Assembly (NCBI RefSeq): GCF_008831285.2
Contig: NC_045148.1
Span: 10,699,183 to 10,763,182 of the forward strand
Reading direction: 5' to 3'
Length of the DNA stretch: 64,000 nucleotides
Source of the DNA: Nymphaea colorata
Taxonomy: Eukaryota > Streptophyta > Magnoliopsida > Nymphaeales > Nymphaeaceae
The notes under the pieces were generated by a model. It saw only the letters and a list, made by a program, of their open reading frames with translations. It was not told the origin of the DNA and searched no databases. Below are positions 50,001 through 60,305 of this stretch, one piece after another; the first letter of the stretch is position 1; each line of letters starts with the position of its first letter. The position numbers and the translations under genes are program-made.

Positions 50001-53000
50001 TTTGACTAAGTACAAGAGTTGTACCTGATCTAGCAATTTCAATACCCAGAAAATACTTCAGCTTACCAAGATCTTTTAGATCGAATTCAGTAGATAGTAA
50101 ACCCTTTAATCTTGCTATCTCTTCCTTATCATCACCTGTAACAATCATATCATCAACATAAACCAATAGTAGAGTAACTTTACTCTCTCTTCTCTTTACA
50201 AACAGGGTATGATCTCCATTTCCTTGTTTGTAGCCATGTTTCTTCATAACAAGTCTGAGCCGTTCAAACCATGCTCGGGGAGACTGTTTCAGCCCATACA
50301 AAGCTTTCTTCAATTTACAACATTTTCCAGGCTTCTCAAAACCTGGTGGCATGCACATGTACACTTCCTCTTCGAGATCTCCATTGAGAAAGGCATTTTT
50401 TACATCAAGTTGGCACATCTCCCAACCCTTCAGCACCGCCAATGAAATAATAACTCTAACAGTCTTCATCTTTGCAACAGGAGCAAACGTCTCTAAGTAG
50501 TCGATCCCATATTTCTGACTGAACCCCTTGGCCACCAATCGTGCTTTGTACCTTTCAATGCTACCATCTGGTTTGTACTTAACAGTGTAGACCCACTTCG
50601 ACCCAACCAAGTGGGCTGCTTCAGGAATATCAACCACCTCCCATGTCTGATTTCTGTCTAAAGCTTCCATCTCTTCTTTCATTGCATGAGACCACTTAGT
50701 GTCACCCTGAGCCTCTGTAGCATTCCTGGGAATCACAACCACAGCCAAGGAGGATACAAAACATTTATAGTCAGTGCTCAATCTAGAGTAAGATACGAAG
50801 TTACCAATAGGGTGCTGGGTACATGACCTGACCCCCTTTCTCAAGGCAATAGGAAGATCCTCCTTTTCTTTTCCAACATCTTGCTTCTGAACACGACTTG
50901 GATCATCCAAGGAAGAAGTAGGATTGGGATTTGGTGTAACCTCCTCATCATCAATCACCTTGTCAGTACAAGCTCTTCTCCTGGAATACACCTGTCCAAA
51001 CATACGATTACCCTCTTGTTCTGTCACCAAAGGATGCTCTCCTGCTTTCTCCTGTTCATGTACATCAGTAGTCGTCCCCTCTTCATCTTTGCCATCTTCA
51101 TCTTTGCCAAGCACCTTGGCAACAGGATTCTCTTCACGCCTGTAATCCATAAAGTCTGTAAACTGAATTTCCTGTGTGGGAGAATACTCTTCCTTAGACA
51201 TTAATTTCTCCCCCTGAAGAGAATTCTCACCAAAATAGGAAACATGTTCCAAGAATGTGACATCTTTGGTAATGTGAAGACGACCAGTGGTAGGATCTAG
51301 ACATTTATAACCTTTTTGAGTGGAAGAATACCCAAGAAAGACGCCCTTAATAGATTTGGGATCAAGTTTTTTTACATTGGGGCTGTGGTTATGTATGAAA
51401 CACACACATCCAAAGACTCGAGGAGGAAGATGAAAAGGTTGACTACTCCCTGGAAGCATAGAGTATGGAGTACGACCCTTTAGCACACGAGTGGGCATGC
51501 GATTAATCAAGTAGACACTAGTAAGGATTGCATCACCCCAATAGTATTTTGGGAGATGTCTTTGGAACAGTATGGCTCGGGTGACATTGAGCAACTGACG
51601 ATTTTTCCTCTCAGCAACCCCATTTTGAGGGGGGGTATAACTACAGGATGTCTCATGAACAATCCCCCTCTTTCGAAAGAATTCTTCAACAGTGAGACAC
51701 AGATATTCACGAGCATTATCAGACCGAAAAGTCTTGACAGAATGTCCATATTGGTTTTCCACTAGGAGGATGAAAGTTTCAATAATGTGAGGCACCTCAC
51801 TACGATCTTTCAACAAATACACAAAGGTACATCTTGAATAATCATCTATAAAGGTTATAAAGTATTGAAAACCACCACGAGAATGAATGCCCGAAGGCCC
51901 CCACACATCAGAATGAACCAAGGAGAAAGCTTTATTAGAACGACTATTTGAAATTGGATAAGAAGCTCTAACATGCTTCGCAAACTGACACACATCACAT
52001 GATAACATGGAAATGTTTAAACTAGAACATAGTTCAGGGAACAAATGTTGCAAAATCCCAAATGGGAGATGACCAAGGCGTTCATGCCAAAACAAAAATA
52101 ACTGACGACACTCTTCCTCCTTCTTCTCTGTTCTGCTGACTGCTGACATAAGAGCTGTGACAACGCGTATAGGAAGCCGATACAGCCCATCAGACACCAA
52201 ACCAATCCCAATCCTCTTCCCTGTCACCAAGTCCTGCAAAACACAACGTTTTTCAGAAAATATAAGCTCACACTTCAGTTCCTTGGTAATCTTACTAACA
52301 GATAACAAATTTAAGGGAAGATGAGGAACATGTAAGGCATCATGAACTAAAAAATTATTTAACAAGGAAAGACTCCCTTTCCCTGCCACTGAAGTAAAGG
52401 AACCATCGGCAAGGGACACACGTTCCTTTCCCGAGGATAGCTTGTAGTCATGGAAAAGCTTGGGGTTGCCAGTCATGTGATGAGTGGCACCGCTGTCAAC
52501 AATCCATTCACCCATAGAAGAAGTACCTTCTCCCCCTGAAACAGCCAATGCCTGATTGATCTTCACCTCATCTGGTGTATCTGCCTGACCAACATCAATC
52601 TTGCTCAAATATGCTTGTAGCTCACGAATCTGCTCTGCAGAAATAGAACCTTTCCCATCACTCAGACTTGTTGCAGACGATACAGGCTTCTTCCCACTCG
52701 AAGACCTCCCCCTACTATCCTTCTTCTCTGGATACAGGTCCCAACAAAAATCCCTAGTATGACCAAGTTTTTTGCAATGAGTACATTTTCGGGAAGAACG
52801 AGGAGTTCCAACAGGGGCACGGCTAACATAGGCAGACTGTTCTTCCCCCTTTCGTCCACTAGAGAGCAGCCTTCTCTGTTCTTCAGCTTCAACACGGGAA
52901 TAGACATCTTCAATACTAAATGATTCGTCAGAGTTAAGAATCTGACCCCTTATATTTTCAAAGTCATCATTCAGTCCGGATAAGAAAAGGAATACCCTGT

Positions 53001-55996
53001 TTTCCCATTTATCAGTCATGTACTGCATCTGGTCGTGAGGACACCTCCATGGAATATCAGAGTGATAGTCAAGGTCCTCCCACTTAGATTTTAATGCTGC
53101 ATAAAAGTCTGCAACCGAGAGAGCACCTTGTCGCAGGGAATACACATCCTTCATAAGTTGATACACACGAACTTTCCTTTTCTTTTGGCCATACATCTGC
53201 TCCAAAATAATCCACATATCCCTTGCAGTCTTCTTACGAAGAATGAGGGGTTGGATATCCGGGGACACTGAATTGACAATCCAGGTTTTGACCTGGTTGT
53301 CTTCAAGAAACCATGTATCCCAAGCCAGACTATCTGCAGCAGGTTCAACCTTTCTCCCATTCACATAGGCAATGCGTCCTCGCCCAGCAATCCCCATGGT
53401 AATCGCAGCAGACCATCGGGAATAGTTCTCCTTGGTAAGTTGAATGGTGGTAACCTGAACCGGTACATGATCAGTCCGCGCAGACACAACATCAGGCAGA
53501 GTAGTGTTGACTGAAGAAGAAGACGAGTCAGCCATGATCACGAGGTAGAAGTGGCTGCCAAAGAACACACACAGCAGCAGTAACCGAGAGAAGAGGTGAG
53601 ATGACGCAGTCGGGGATCAACGGCGGAAGTGGCGGGAGCTGCGGAAGCAGCAGGACGCGGCGGAAGCAGAGGGCCGCGCTTGGCAGCGCGCGCCGAGAAG
53701 AGGCGACGGCGTCGGACGTCGGCGTCGGTGGTCGGACGTCGGCGGCGGCAGAGGCGTCAGCAGAGACGTTGGCGTCGGCAGTCACGACACCAGCGACGCA
53801 GCAGCGGTCACAGCCACGGCGGGGCAGCGACGGAGGCAGTCACGCGGCCACGGTGCGGCGACAGCGGCGGTGGTCACGGTCACGGCCAGGACAGCGGTGG
53901 CGCAGCAAGGGCAGCGGCGGCGGTGGTGGTAGCGACGGCGACGGTGGTAGCGGCGGCGGCAGTCAGGGTTGGAACTTCACAACCATAGAACAAAAAACAG
54001 ATTTTGTTTTCTCCAAGTCCGACGGCTCTGATACCATGTAGAAACAAAATGTGCACGAGAGAAGAAGAAAGCACACGGATGTAACGTGGAAAACCCTCGA
54101 CTCGAGGGAAGAAAAACCACGGGTGAGGAGGTCTGGTGCCCACTAGCCTCCAGACACTCTCTCTCTTCAACACTTCATTAACACAAAGATTAGGGTTTAC
54201 AGAAGTATAAGTAGTCCTAATTAGGACAAACCGGATCGGGTACGGATCCGGACCCGAACAACAAAACCCGTCAACAATCAGTTACAAAGAACAGAATAAA
54301 AAAAAAAACAAAGAATCAAATTTTCAGGACAAGTAATGCTGGATTCCCGAACAAAAAATATGCAAATTCCAAATGAGACTCCCCTGTTTAGAGCAAGAAA
54401 GAAACATTCAACGAAGGGAAGAAAAAGTACAACAAAGGTTGCATTCAAAATGCAGTTTAAATATTTTGTTTCCTTAAGGGAAAGGTCAGTGCAAGGCTAT
54501 GTCACAAAGACATACATTGACCGCTTTACATCACAGAAAATGTACTCTGCTCATCTCACAATTCATACATCAGAGGCAGGTTATCTTCACCGTAATACCA
54601 TTCACTCCTTTTACCCTACAGGTTCTTTTCACTTTCATGTTAGTCCATTTTGTGCACATGGAAATGTGAATACACCAAAGCTTATACCGATGTGTAAGAG
54701 ATGCTCAATTGAAATATGGTAAACTGCTGACCTTGGCTGAAAATAAAGAATGTCCCTAGGTATGCAAACAGAAGGAGAGAAAATATAAAGGAAAGAAACA
54801 TCATGAGCCATACGGATTCCTAGAAAAGTTTTGCGAACTAAAGACAGATTTACAGAAAGAAATTGGGTGACACACCGTTTTACCAAGTAAGAATGCTGCA
54901 GTTGCACCAACAGTTGCACCAACAGAATCAGCAACGAAGCCTATAGGCAATCCAAAGAGGTATCCACCTCCCAACTGAAACATCAGAATATACATGAGTA
55001 ATATATCCCTACTTTACACGATGTGTTGAGGTAAGATAATTGTTACCTAATCCACAAGACCTTGTGAGAGAGAGCATTGTCGAGGCAAATAACCATGAGA
55101 ATGTTATTACTCGTTGAAGGACAAAAAGTTAAAGACACCACTGAAAAAACCTCGTAAGGAATGCCTCCATTCCCTACTTAACAACTAATTCTCCATAAAA
55201 ATAATGGTAACTTTATATTGCTTATGGACACCATAAAACTTCTCAAAAGGAACTGAAAAAGGAATTCCCCACTTACAGTAAGAATTGAAGCTGGAACTGC
55301 GAACACTGTAAGAGGTATATATGCAAAGGCCCTGCATCATTTAAATGAGGTAGTAAATAGCAGTATGAAACAGGATGTTGTGCATTATGCATCCTTGAAA
55401 GGGTTATTTTCAAACTACTTAGCAATGGCCAATGCCATAGATCAAAAACAAGTTTGAAACTTAAAAGCAAAATCTTCCACGAAAATATCATTGATGTGCA
55501 TAGCAAGTAACTACCAAGTCATACTGAGAACAAATACTAATAATTGAGACCGTCGTTAAAATTGCATTGATCAAAACCATCAGGGTGTTGTTTGCTAGAA
55601 GTGAATTACTTACAGAACAAGCGGACCCCAAGGACCAAGGTTTTGATTTATCCAAATCAAGAAATCCTTCAATATCTGCAGCATATGCGTCTTCAGATAG
55701 TAAGTGGCAGAAACAATACAATGTACAGATTTGCCAGTAAATAAACAAATCAATAAATAATGACTGAGATGGTACATGGTTCATATAAGCACCAAAGGGA
55801 TCCTCTTTTGTGAATGGAAATCAATGGGCAACCACATCAGCTAGAAAAGGGAAACCCAAAAATGTGAAACAGATAAATGTCAATATGGAGTACCGTTCAC
55901 TATATTCCACGTCCAATAGATACTTTTTGATCTTCTAACAATGAAGTCAATCATTTAGGTCGATCATCTTCTACAGTCCTACATGATCATGTGTGG

Positions 55997-56050
<54 letters not shown>

Positions 56051-56061
56051 ACACACACACA

Positions 56062-56093
<32 letters not shown>

Positions 56094-56906
56094 CATGATC
56101 ATCAGCCAATTCATTAAGGAGAAAAGGTGGCAAACAATCGTGAAAGGAACGCCCCAGAGAAGAACCAGTGTTTGGTAGAGAGAAAGTGCCAATAACCCAC
56201 AAACTAGAACGCCTTCTTCGCTGAAAGTGTTGACTATAACCCCCCAGTACATTGTTGGTCTCCAAACCACTAATTCGAGCCAGATACATCCAAAATGAAC
56301 CACAATGGAATTTCCCAGCTCTCCTAATTTTCAGAAACTACCAGGAAGGAGAATTCCAGAATCCCCGTTGCGAAAGCACAAAAGCAAAGAAGAGGCAGAT
56401 TCAGCAGTCACAAGTAAAAATAAAAAACTATGTCTCTTAGAGATAAATCAATTAGAGTTCCTCTGGAATAAAACTACCCAAAACTTATTCCGATTCCCAC
56501 AATTAGATAAACGCTCTGAAGAATTTGGCTACACAAAAAATAGACCACAACCAAGCAATAAGATGCTGGGAAGTGAACTACCACGACAATTTTAAAGACC
56601 AATTGTTATCGAACCATATACATGAAAAGAAGAGAGATTAGAATCACAGTCAAATCATGAAACGCCAAAACATTCCAATATCCAACAATAAAATCTCGGT
56701 TGCGGGTTGGTCCACGGACAACTCGCCACCAAGGAAACAATCTCGAGAAACGGGGCATCAGCAGAAGGAAAAGAGCAAGGCTAGAAAAACGACGCGGTCA
56801 CCTTCTCTGTGGAGAGGGTGATGCATGCGGCGGTGATGGCGGCGGGGAGGAGAAGTGCGAGGAGCAGGCGGAGGGCGGACGACCAAGAAATGGGGAGGCC
56901 TCCCAT
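47026..56906 (-). CDS. TVP38/TMEM64 family (VTT/SNARE-associated Golgi) membrane protein
   Basis: Multi-pass membrane protein of the DedA/VTT superfamily; animal and yeast relatives act at Golgi, ER and vacuole membranes, some as lipid scramblases. Nine exons in transcript order: 56906-56802, 55675-55614, 55331-55277, 54974-54876, 48890-48804, 48569-48453, 48046-47954, 47348-47318, 47213-47026, giving 278 residues with frame kept. Seen: an N-terminal hydrophobic segment (about 11-30), LGGGYLFGLPIGF at 75-87, the core RLAPLLPFNMLNYLLSMTP with further hydrophobic helices, LALVYVGTTLKDLSD, a last membrane segment and a polar tail of about 50 residues. The start ATG at 56906 precedes MGGLPISW, like plant homologues. 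Intron 4, between Thr107 and Ile108, is 5,985 bp because a copia retrotransposon lies in it in sense orientation. Exons and splice sites are intact. Confidence 0.94.
48947..48951. repeat. Target-site duplication, left
   Basis: atcag immediately before the left LTR, identical to 54277-54281; 5 bp as expected for copia integrases. Confidence 0.95.
48952..49191 (-). repeat. 3' LTR of the copia element
   Basis: 240 bp, TG...CA ends, same sequence as 54037-54276 by base-by-base reading. On the minus strand a TATA-like word (cttatactt) occurs at about the middle and could drive transcription, the second copy possibly outward into intron 4. Confidence 0.95.
49186..53535 (-). CDS. Copia gag-pol polyprotein
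   Basis: Single frame of 1,449 residues without stop or frameshift. Gag (copia UBN2-type) occupies about 1-240, then the CCHC zinc knuckle at 251-264 (CTHCKKLGHTRDFC). The aspartic protease has DSGA at 347-350. Integrase has the HHCC zinc region (HERLGH...CDVC), and the catalytic triad Asp543, Asp606, Glu642, with the 35-residue D-E spacing of retroviral-type integrases. Reverse transcriptase spans about 910-1150 with YVDD at 1126-1129; RNase H begins near 1290 (Asp1292 in SDADW). I start it at the first ATG, 53535 (MADSSSSS), in a good context; the open frame extends 11 codons upstream but only to GTG. The last two codons overlap the 3' LTR, whose TGTTGA supplies the stop. No env-like frame. 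Confidence 0.97.
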   Translation of the reverse strand: MADSSSSSVNTTLPDVVSARTDHVPVQVTTIQLTKENYSRWSAAITMGIAGRGRIAYVNGRKVEPAADSLAWDTWFLEDNQVKTWIVNSVSPDIQPLILRKKTARDMWIILEQMYGQKKRKVRVYQLMKDVYSLRQGALSVADFYAALKSKWEDLDYHSDIPWRCPHDQMQYMTDKWENRVFLFLSGLNDDFENIRGQILNSDESFSIEDVYSRVEAEEQRRLLSSGRKGEEQSAYVSRAPVGTPRSSRKCTHCKKLGHTRDFCWDLYPEKKDSRGRSSSGKKPVSSATSLSDGKGSISAEQIRELQAYLSKIDVGQADTPDEVKINQALAVSGGEGTSSMGEWIVDSGATHHMTGNPKLFHDYKLSSGKERVSLADGSFTSVAGKGSLSLLNNFLVHDALHVPHLPLNLLSVSKITKELKCELIFSEKRCVLQDLVTGKRIGIGLVSDGLYRLPIRVVTALMSAVSRTEKKEEECRQLFLFWHERLGHLPFGILQHLFPELCSSLNISMLSCDVCQFAKHVRASYPISNSRSNKAFSLVHSDVWGPSGIHSRGGFQYFITFIDDYSRCTFVYLLKDRSEVPHIIETFILLVENQYGHSVKTFRSDNAREYLCLTVEEFFRKRGIVHETSCSYTPPQNGVAERKNRQLLNVTRAILFQRHLPKYYWGDAILTSVYLINRMPTRVLKGRTPYSMLPGSSQPFHLPPRVFGCVCFIHNHSPNVKKLDPKSIKGVFLGYSSTQKGYKCLDPTTGRLHITKDVTFLEHVSYFGENSLQGEKLMSKEEYSPTQEIQFTDFMDYRREENPVAKVLGKDEDGKDEEGTTTDVHEQEKAGEHPLVTEQEGNRMFGQVYSRRRACTDKVIDDEEVTPNPNPTSSLDDPSRVQKQDVGKEKEDLPIALRKGVRSCTQHPIGNFVSYSRLSTDYKCFVSSLAVVVIPRNATEAQGDTKWSHAMKEEMEALDRNQTWEVVDIPEAAHLVGSKWVYTVKYKPDGSIERYKARLVAKGFSQKYGIDYLETFAPVAKMKTVRVIISLAVLKGWEMCQLDVKNAFLNGDLEEEVYMCMPPGFEKPGKCCKLKKALYGLKQSPRAWFERLRLVMKKHGYKQGNGDHTLFVKRRESKVTLLLVYVDDMIVTGDDKEEIARLKGLLSTEFDLKDLGKLKYFLGIEIARSGTTLVLSQRKYTLDLLKETGKLGCRPASTPIDAGHKLGSKDGELLGEEAKGRYQRLVGKLIYLTLTRPDITFAVNVMSQFMHAPTDMHLKAVDRILCYLKKNPGKGLLYVQQRSIEVEGYSDADWAGCVDTRRSTSGYCVYLGGNLVVWRSKRQDVCSRSSAEAEYRAVATGVSELLWLKILLTDIGIEIEGPMRMYCDNKSAINLANNPVLHDRTKHVEIDRHFIRERIDAKELTLPYMKSEDQTADVLTKALSVTPFERNVSKLGMFDMYAQLEGEC
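49192..49204 (-). other. Polypurine tract
   Basis: Minus-strand cttgagggggag directly precedes the 3' LTR, the expected place for plus-strand DNA priming. It is also the coding sequence for the last residues of the polyprotein. Confidence 0.85.
53536..54024 (-). other. GC-rich untranslated leader of the copia element
   Basis: About 490 bp between the primer-binding site and gag, made largely of GC-rich triplets such as gcc, gac and ccg with local repeats near 53700-53790. It should contain packaging signals. It is open in several frames on both strands because of its composition; none is a likely gene. Confidence 0.8.
54025..54036 (-). other. Primer-binding site, tRNA-iMet
   Basis: Minus-strand tggtatcagagc, directly next to the 5' LTR, is complementary to the 3' end of plant initiator tRNA-Met, the usual primer for copia elements. 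Confidence 0.97.
54037..54276 (-). repeat. 5' LTR of the copia element
   Basis: 240 bp, identical by eye to 48952-49191, with TG...CA ends. It should act as promoter for the element. Confidence 0.95.
54277..54281. repeat. Target-site duplication, right
   Basis: atcag, matching 48947-48951. Confidence 0.95.
55985..56090. repeat. Compound microsatellite (TG)(TA)(CA)(CT) in VTT-gene intron 1
   Basis: A short TG tract, about 20 TA units, about 7 CA units and about 13 CT units lie in sequence. The TG and CA arms flanking TA form a potential hairpin. Confidence 0.9.
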
Positions 56907-58098
56907 GCCGGACGCCCTCAGCCTGCTGCGTCAAGGGATCCTGACAGTCCTCGTTTCCTTATCCCGTTGACAACTTCCCCTCCACCTCAATCGACCTGCA
57001 CTTTCCGGATTTAGCCGCTCGATCTGACGGCCCTCCCTGACACGCGCAACCAATCTCTCAGAAGGCCCACCGGCGTCTCCCTCTTTCTCTCGCTCTCCTC
57101 TGTCTTTCTCTCTTTCTCTCTCTGTGAACACAAAACGAATAGTAGGAGATTGAAGGATTGGGGGACGAATCAATCATGCAGCAGCCAAGCCATGGCTCGC
57201 CCCTTCATTTCTGTCCCTCCACCATTTGAATTGAATTCGAACTCCTCCATTTGCCGCCATTTTCCTCTTTTTGTCTCTTGTTTCTTTCATGTTTCCTCAC
57301 CAACGCAGACCCCCGCCGTTGGCCTCCAGAAGCTCCCCCACCGACTTTCAAAATTATAAATTTCCTTTCAAGGCATTATTGAGAGGAATCCCAAAAAGTC
57401 TCTTTGTTTTTTATGTTATGCATGGGATGAGAGTCATTAAGTAAGTCAAATCCTCCATTTCTCTTTTAATAATGATATTTATTAAAAATATATTTTATAT
57501 TTAAAATTTTTTATTTTATATTTTAAAAAATTATTTTTAATTTTAACTAGGCCGAACAAAACAAGGGCCAAGCTCGAATGTCGAGTATCAACTGAGCCTA
57601 AATTCGATTTTCAGGTGTCAAGCCGACCCGAACCCTACTCTTATTGAGGCCGCGCTGCCGGACCTACATCATAAGCTAGCTTTTTATAAAGCCTGTGGTC
57701 AACGAAAAACTTAGGAACAGTTTAGCTTTTTGCTAGCTAAGACTATGGTGAACGAAAATACTTTGAACCTTTATTTGTTAATTGTTTATAATTGCAAGTG
57801 GTATAGGAAAATTGTGATATGTGGGTCTATTTCCATTATAACCAAACTATGTGTCCAGAAGTTTCCTTGGAAAAATTTTAAAAACTGCCCATCGACTTCT
57901 AGATTCCTATTTCTTTTGTAACATTATTACATTATTATGTGTTGCCTAGTAAATTAAAGGAATGAAAAGAACGTTAAAAACTGCCCATCGACTTCTAGAT
58001 TATAAGATTATTACATTATTATTAAAGGAATGCAATCATGCATATTTTCCTTTCGTTATTATGGAGGGAGTTAACCCTTGTCAACATTAGCATAATTC
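56907..58098. promoter_or_regulatory. Promoter and 5' leader of the VTT-domain gene, then intergenic
   Basis: Directly upstream of the start codon the minus strand is GA-rich (57060-57125), typical of plant 5' leaders. Farther out is AT-rich DNA with an imperfect ~90-bp tandem duplication at about 57874-58015 (shared 'aaaactgcccatcgacttct'). No gene seen. Confidence 0.45.
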
Positions 58099-58648
58099 TA
58101 GGGCTGTTCAATGAGTCGAGCAAACTTGAACTTACTCGATAAACTTGACTCAAACTCGACTCATTTATTAAACGAGTCGGGTTCGAGTTAAGAAATGAAC
58201 TCGACAATCTAAACGAATCGAGCTCGAGTTAAGTTTGCTCGGCTCAGTTAAGCTCAAATGGGTATACAAGTGACTGGTGTGTGAGAGGTTCTATGTTCAA
58301 AAATCTATATGTTGCATCTTTCTTTAAAAAATGTATTTTTTAATGAAATGTTTGGCTCGTTCAAGCCAATCTTAGGCTCGAGTTGAATCGAGCCGAGTTC
58401 GAGTTTTAAGAACTCAAGCCGAGTCGAGATCGAGTAAATGAAATCGAACTCAAGTCGAGCTTGAGCTGAGTTCGAGTTCCTTTCAAGAAACGAGCCGAGT
58501 AGAGCTCGACTAAATGAAATCGAAGTCAAGTCAAGCTCAAGTTGAGTTTGAGTTCTTTCAAGAAACGAGCCTAGCTGGTTCACCTTGAACTCGCTCATGA
58601 CCAGCCCTAATATCTGGTTCACCTTGAACTCGCTCATGAGCAGCCCTA
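58099..58648. mobile_element. Candidate TIR element rich in tcgag/ctcga words
   Basis: The left end (tagggctgttcaatgag) and the reverse complement of the right end (tagggctgctcatgagc) match well over the first dozen bases. Inside, words such as gagctcgag, gagttcgag and aactcgact recur many times. The last 42 bp are tandemly duplicated (two 'ggttcaccttgaactcgctc' copies). No 8-bp flank duplication could be confirmed (cataattc against atattatt). Possibly hAT-like; the family is not certain. Confidence 0.5.
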
Positions 58649-60117
58649 ATATTATTTCTTGTATAGTTGTTTTTGTTTAATAGAGATAACGGCCTAACCC
58701 TCAAGGTGTTAGTGTGAAATCATGCGTATTTTTGAAAGAATATTCTACAGTGGGGAGCAGGTTTTGAAATCAATGGCAATTCGAATTCAATGATTCGGCT
58801 GAGTCGATCGTGACTAGGTAATAAATATAAAAATTTTATTTTTGAAAGATATATATATCTATATATATATATATATATATATATATAACTAAATAAAAAT
58901 AGAACGCTTTCAAATGTTTTTCACAAAATATACGTAGCACCCTCGAATCATACGCCGCTAATTATATTCTGATCAGCCGATTGTTAGGAATAGCTAGTAA
59001 AGAAGCCATGAAGGTGGAGCGCTGCTCATAAAGAGAAGTGAAGTTGAAGTAAACAAGAAAAATTTGAAAGGAGTTGGGAAGTTGAAGATGGAGCGCTGCC
59101 CAACTTGGCTCCATCGATACAGACCCACGAGTTAGCTACTAATATATTGTTAATTATATTATAACGGCTATGAATCATTGAAACAAGTTTTATAGTTCGG
59201 ATATTATTCTTATCAGCTTTCAGTTCGTTCAATTCCTTCTAAACCAAAAGTTTTTTTTTTTTAAAAAAAATCCATTAAAGAAAAAAATGTTCGGCATATA
59301 TTTTAACATACTTTTTATATAGTTCATTTCTCAATCATTTCCTTATATGTCAAGCTAAGATTTTTTTTTTTGTTTAGGGCTAAAAACTTTTTACTCCATT
59401 GTAGTCTTCTTCTCTGTGAAGGGTTTAAGTTTGTGTAGAGTCATAGCACTCAAAGAATCAAAGTTCATGGAACATAGTCATGTGTTCGGGGTCCTGCCCC
59501 AGGTGCTGCAACTCCGGGCACGGCGTGTGTTCGGCACCTTTGTTATTATTTTATCATTTGTCATTAATGGGGGTTTCTTTATGCCATTTATAAAGATGAT
59601 GTCTCACATCATTTTTGAAAAAAGTGCCAATATATAACTAAGGGTGAAAATCAGACCAGCTCGACTGAATAAAAAATTGAGCCTGGGCTGGGCAACAGCC
59701 GTGGTCCAGCCCAGCTGCTCAAAACCTGGGCTCTACGACAAGCTCAGCCCCACCCAATTCGAATACAAGTATATATATATTTTTTAATTTAAGGATTCAA
59801 ATATGTATTTTTTAATTTAAATTAATATATAAGTATACTTACATACATATTTATATAATTTAATATTAAAAAATAAGTTATCAATCCAAGTCGCTACTTT
59901 TAGTGGAGACTAGTTACTTTTAGTGGAGACTAGTTATTACCTTTTTTCATAGTGAGAAGGTGAGCAATATCCTGAATTAGTTCATCACCATGAACATGTT
60001 CTTTTTGTAAGCCAGAAAGTTAAGAATTTGCTTTTGGGTGTTCATGTTCTTGATCATGTTGCTAGGCAGAATTTGCTTTTGCCTGGATAAAGACCAAACC
60101 AACTAAGAGGATCATAC
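58649..60117. other. Intergenic, no gene; (TA)n tract
   Basis: Holds a (TA)n tract at about 58849-58887 and a perfect short repeat 'tacttttagtggagactagt' near 59895-59935. No supportable coding frame. Confidence 0.5.
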
Positions 60118-60305
60118 CAGGGGTTGAGTCAGAAATTTTTTCATGAGGGAGACCGAATTAAAGTTTTTAAACTTTGATTAAGGCCGAAATATCATTTTTC
60201 AAAATTTTTATAAAACAAGTGAAATTTGCTGAAATTTATAAATAAGTTTAAAAAAAAAATTGAGGTAAGGCCGAGGCCCAAGCGGGCCCTACCTTGGCTC
60301 TGCCC
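60118..60305 (+). repeat. Dispersed repeat, MITE-like, related to 24690-24835
   Basis: Shares blocks with the inverted copy at 24690-24835. Its right end (ccttggctctgccct) reverse complements to a gcagagcca word like the ends of the hAT-like MITE at 553-700, and the left end (ggttgagtcag) may be its decayed partner. Confidence 0.4.

Larger units (their letters stand above)
48952..54276 (-). mobile_element. Complete Ty1/copia LTR retrotransposon, 5,325 bp
   Basis: Full-length autonomous element read on the minus strand: 5' LTR 54276-54037, primer-binding site 54036-54025, GC-rich leader, one uninterrupted gag-pol frame 53535-49186, polypurine tract, 3' LTR 49191-48952. Both LTRs are 240 bp, start TG, end CA, and appear identical. 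The flanks carry a 5-bp duplication (atcag). Domain order Gag-PR-IN-RT-RNaseH is that of copia. It lies in intron 4 of the VTT-domain gene, same direction. Everything needed for retrotransposition appears present, and the identical LTRs mean it inserted recently. Confidence 0.97.

Noticed and set aside
53601-54041. 146-codon Gly/Ser/Arg-rich plus-strand frame
   Set aside because: It lies antisense in the GC-rich copia leader, is low complexity, and ends in the LTR; a composition effect.
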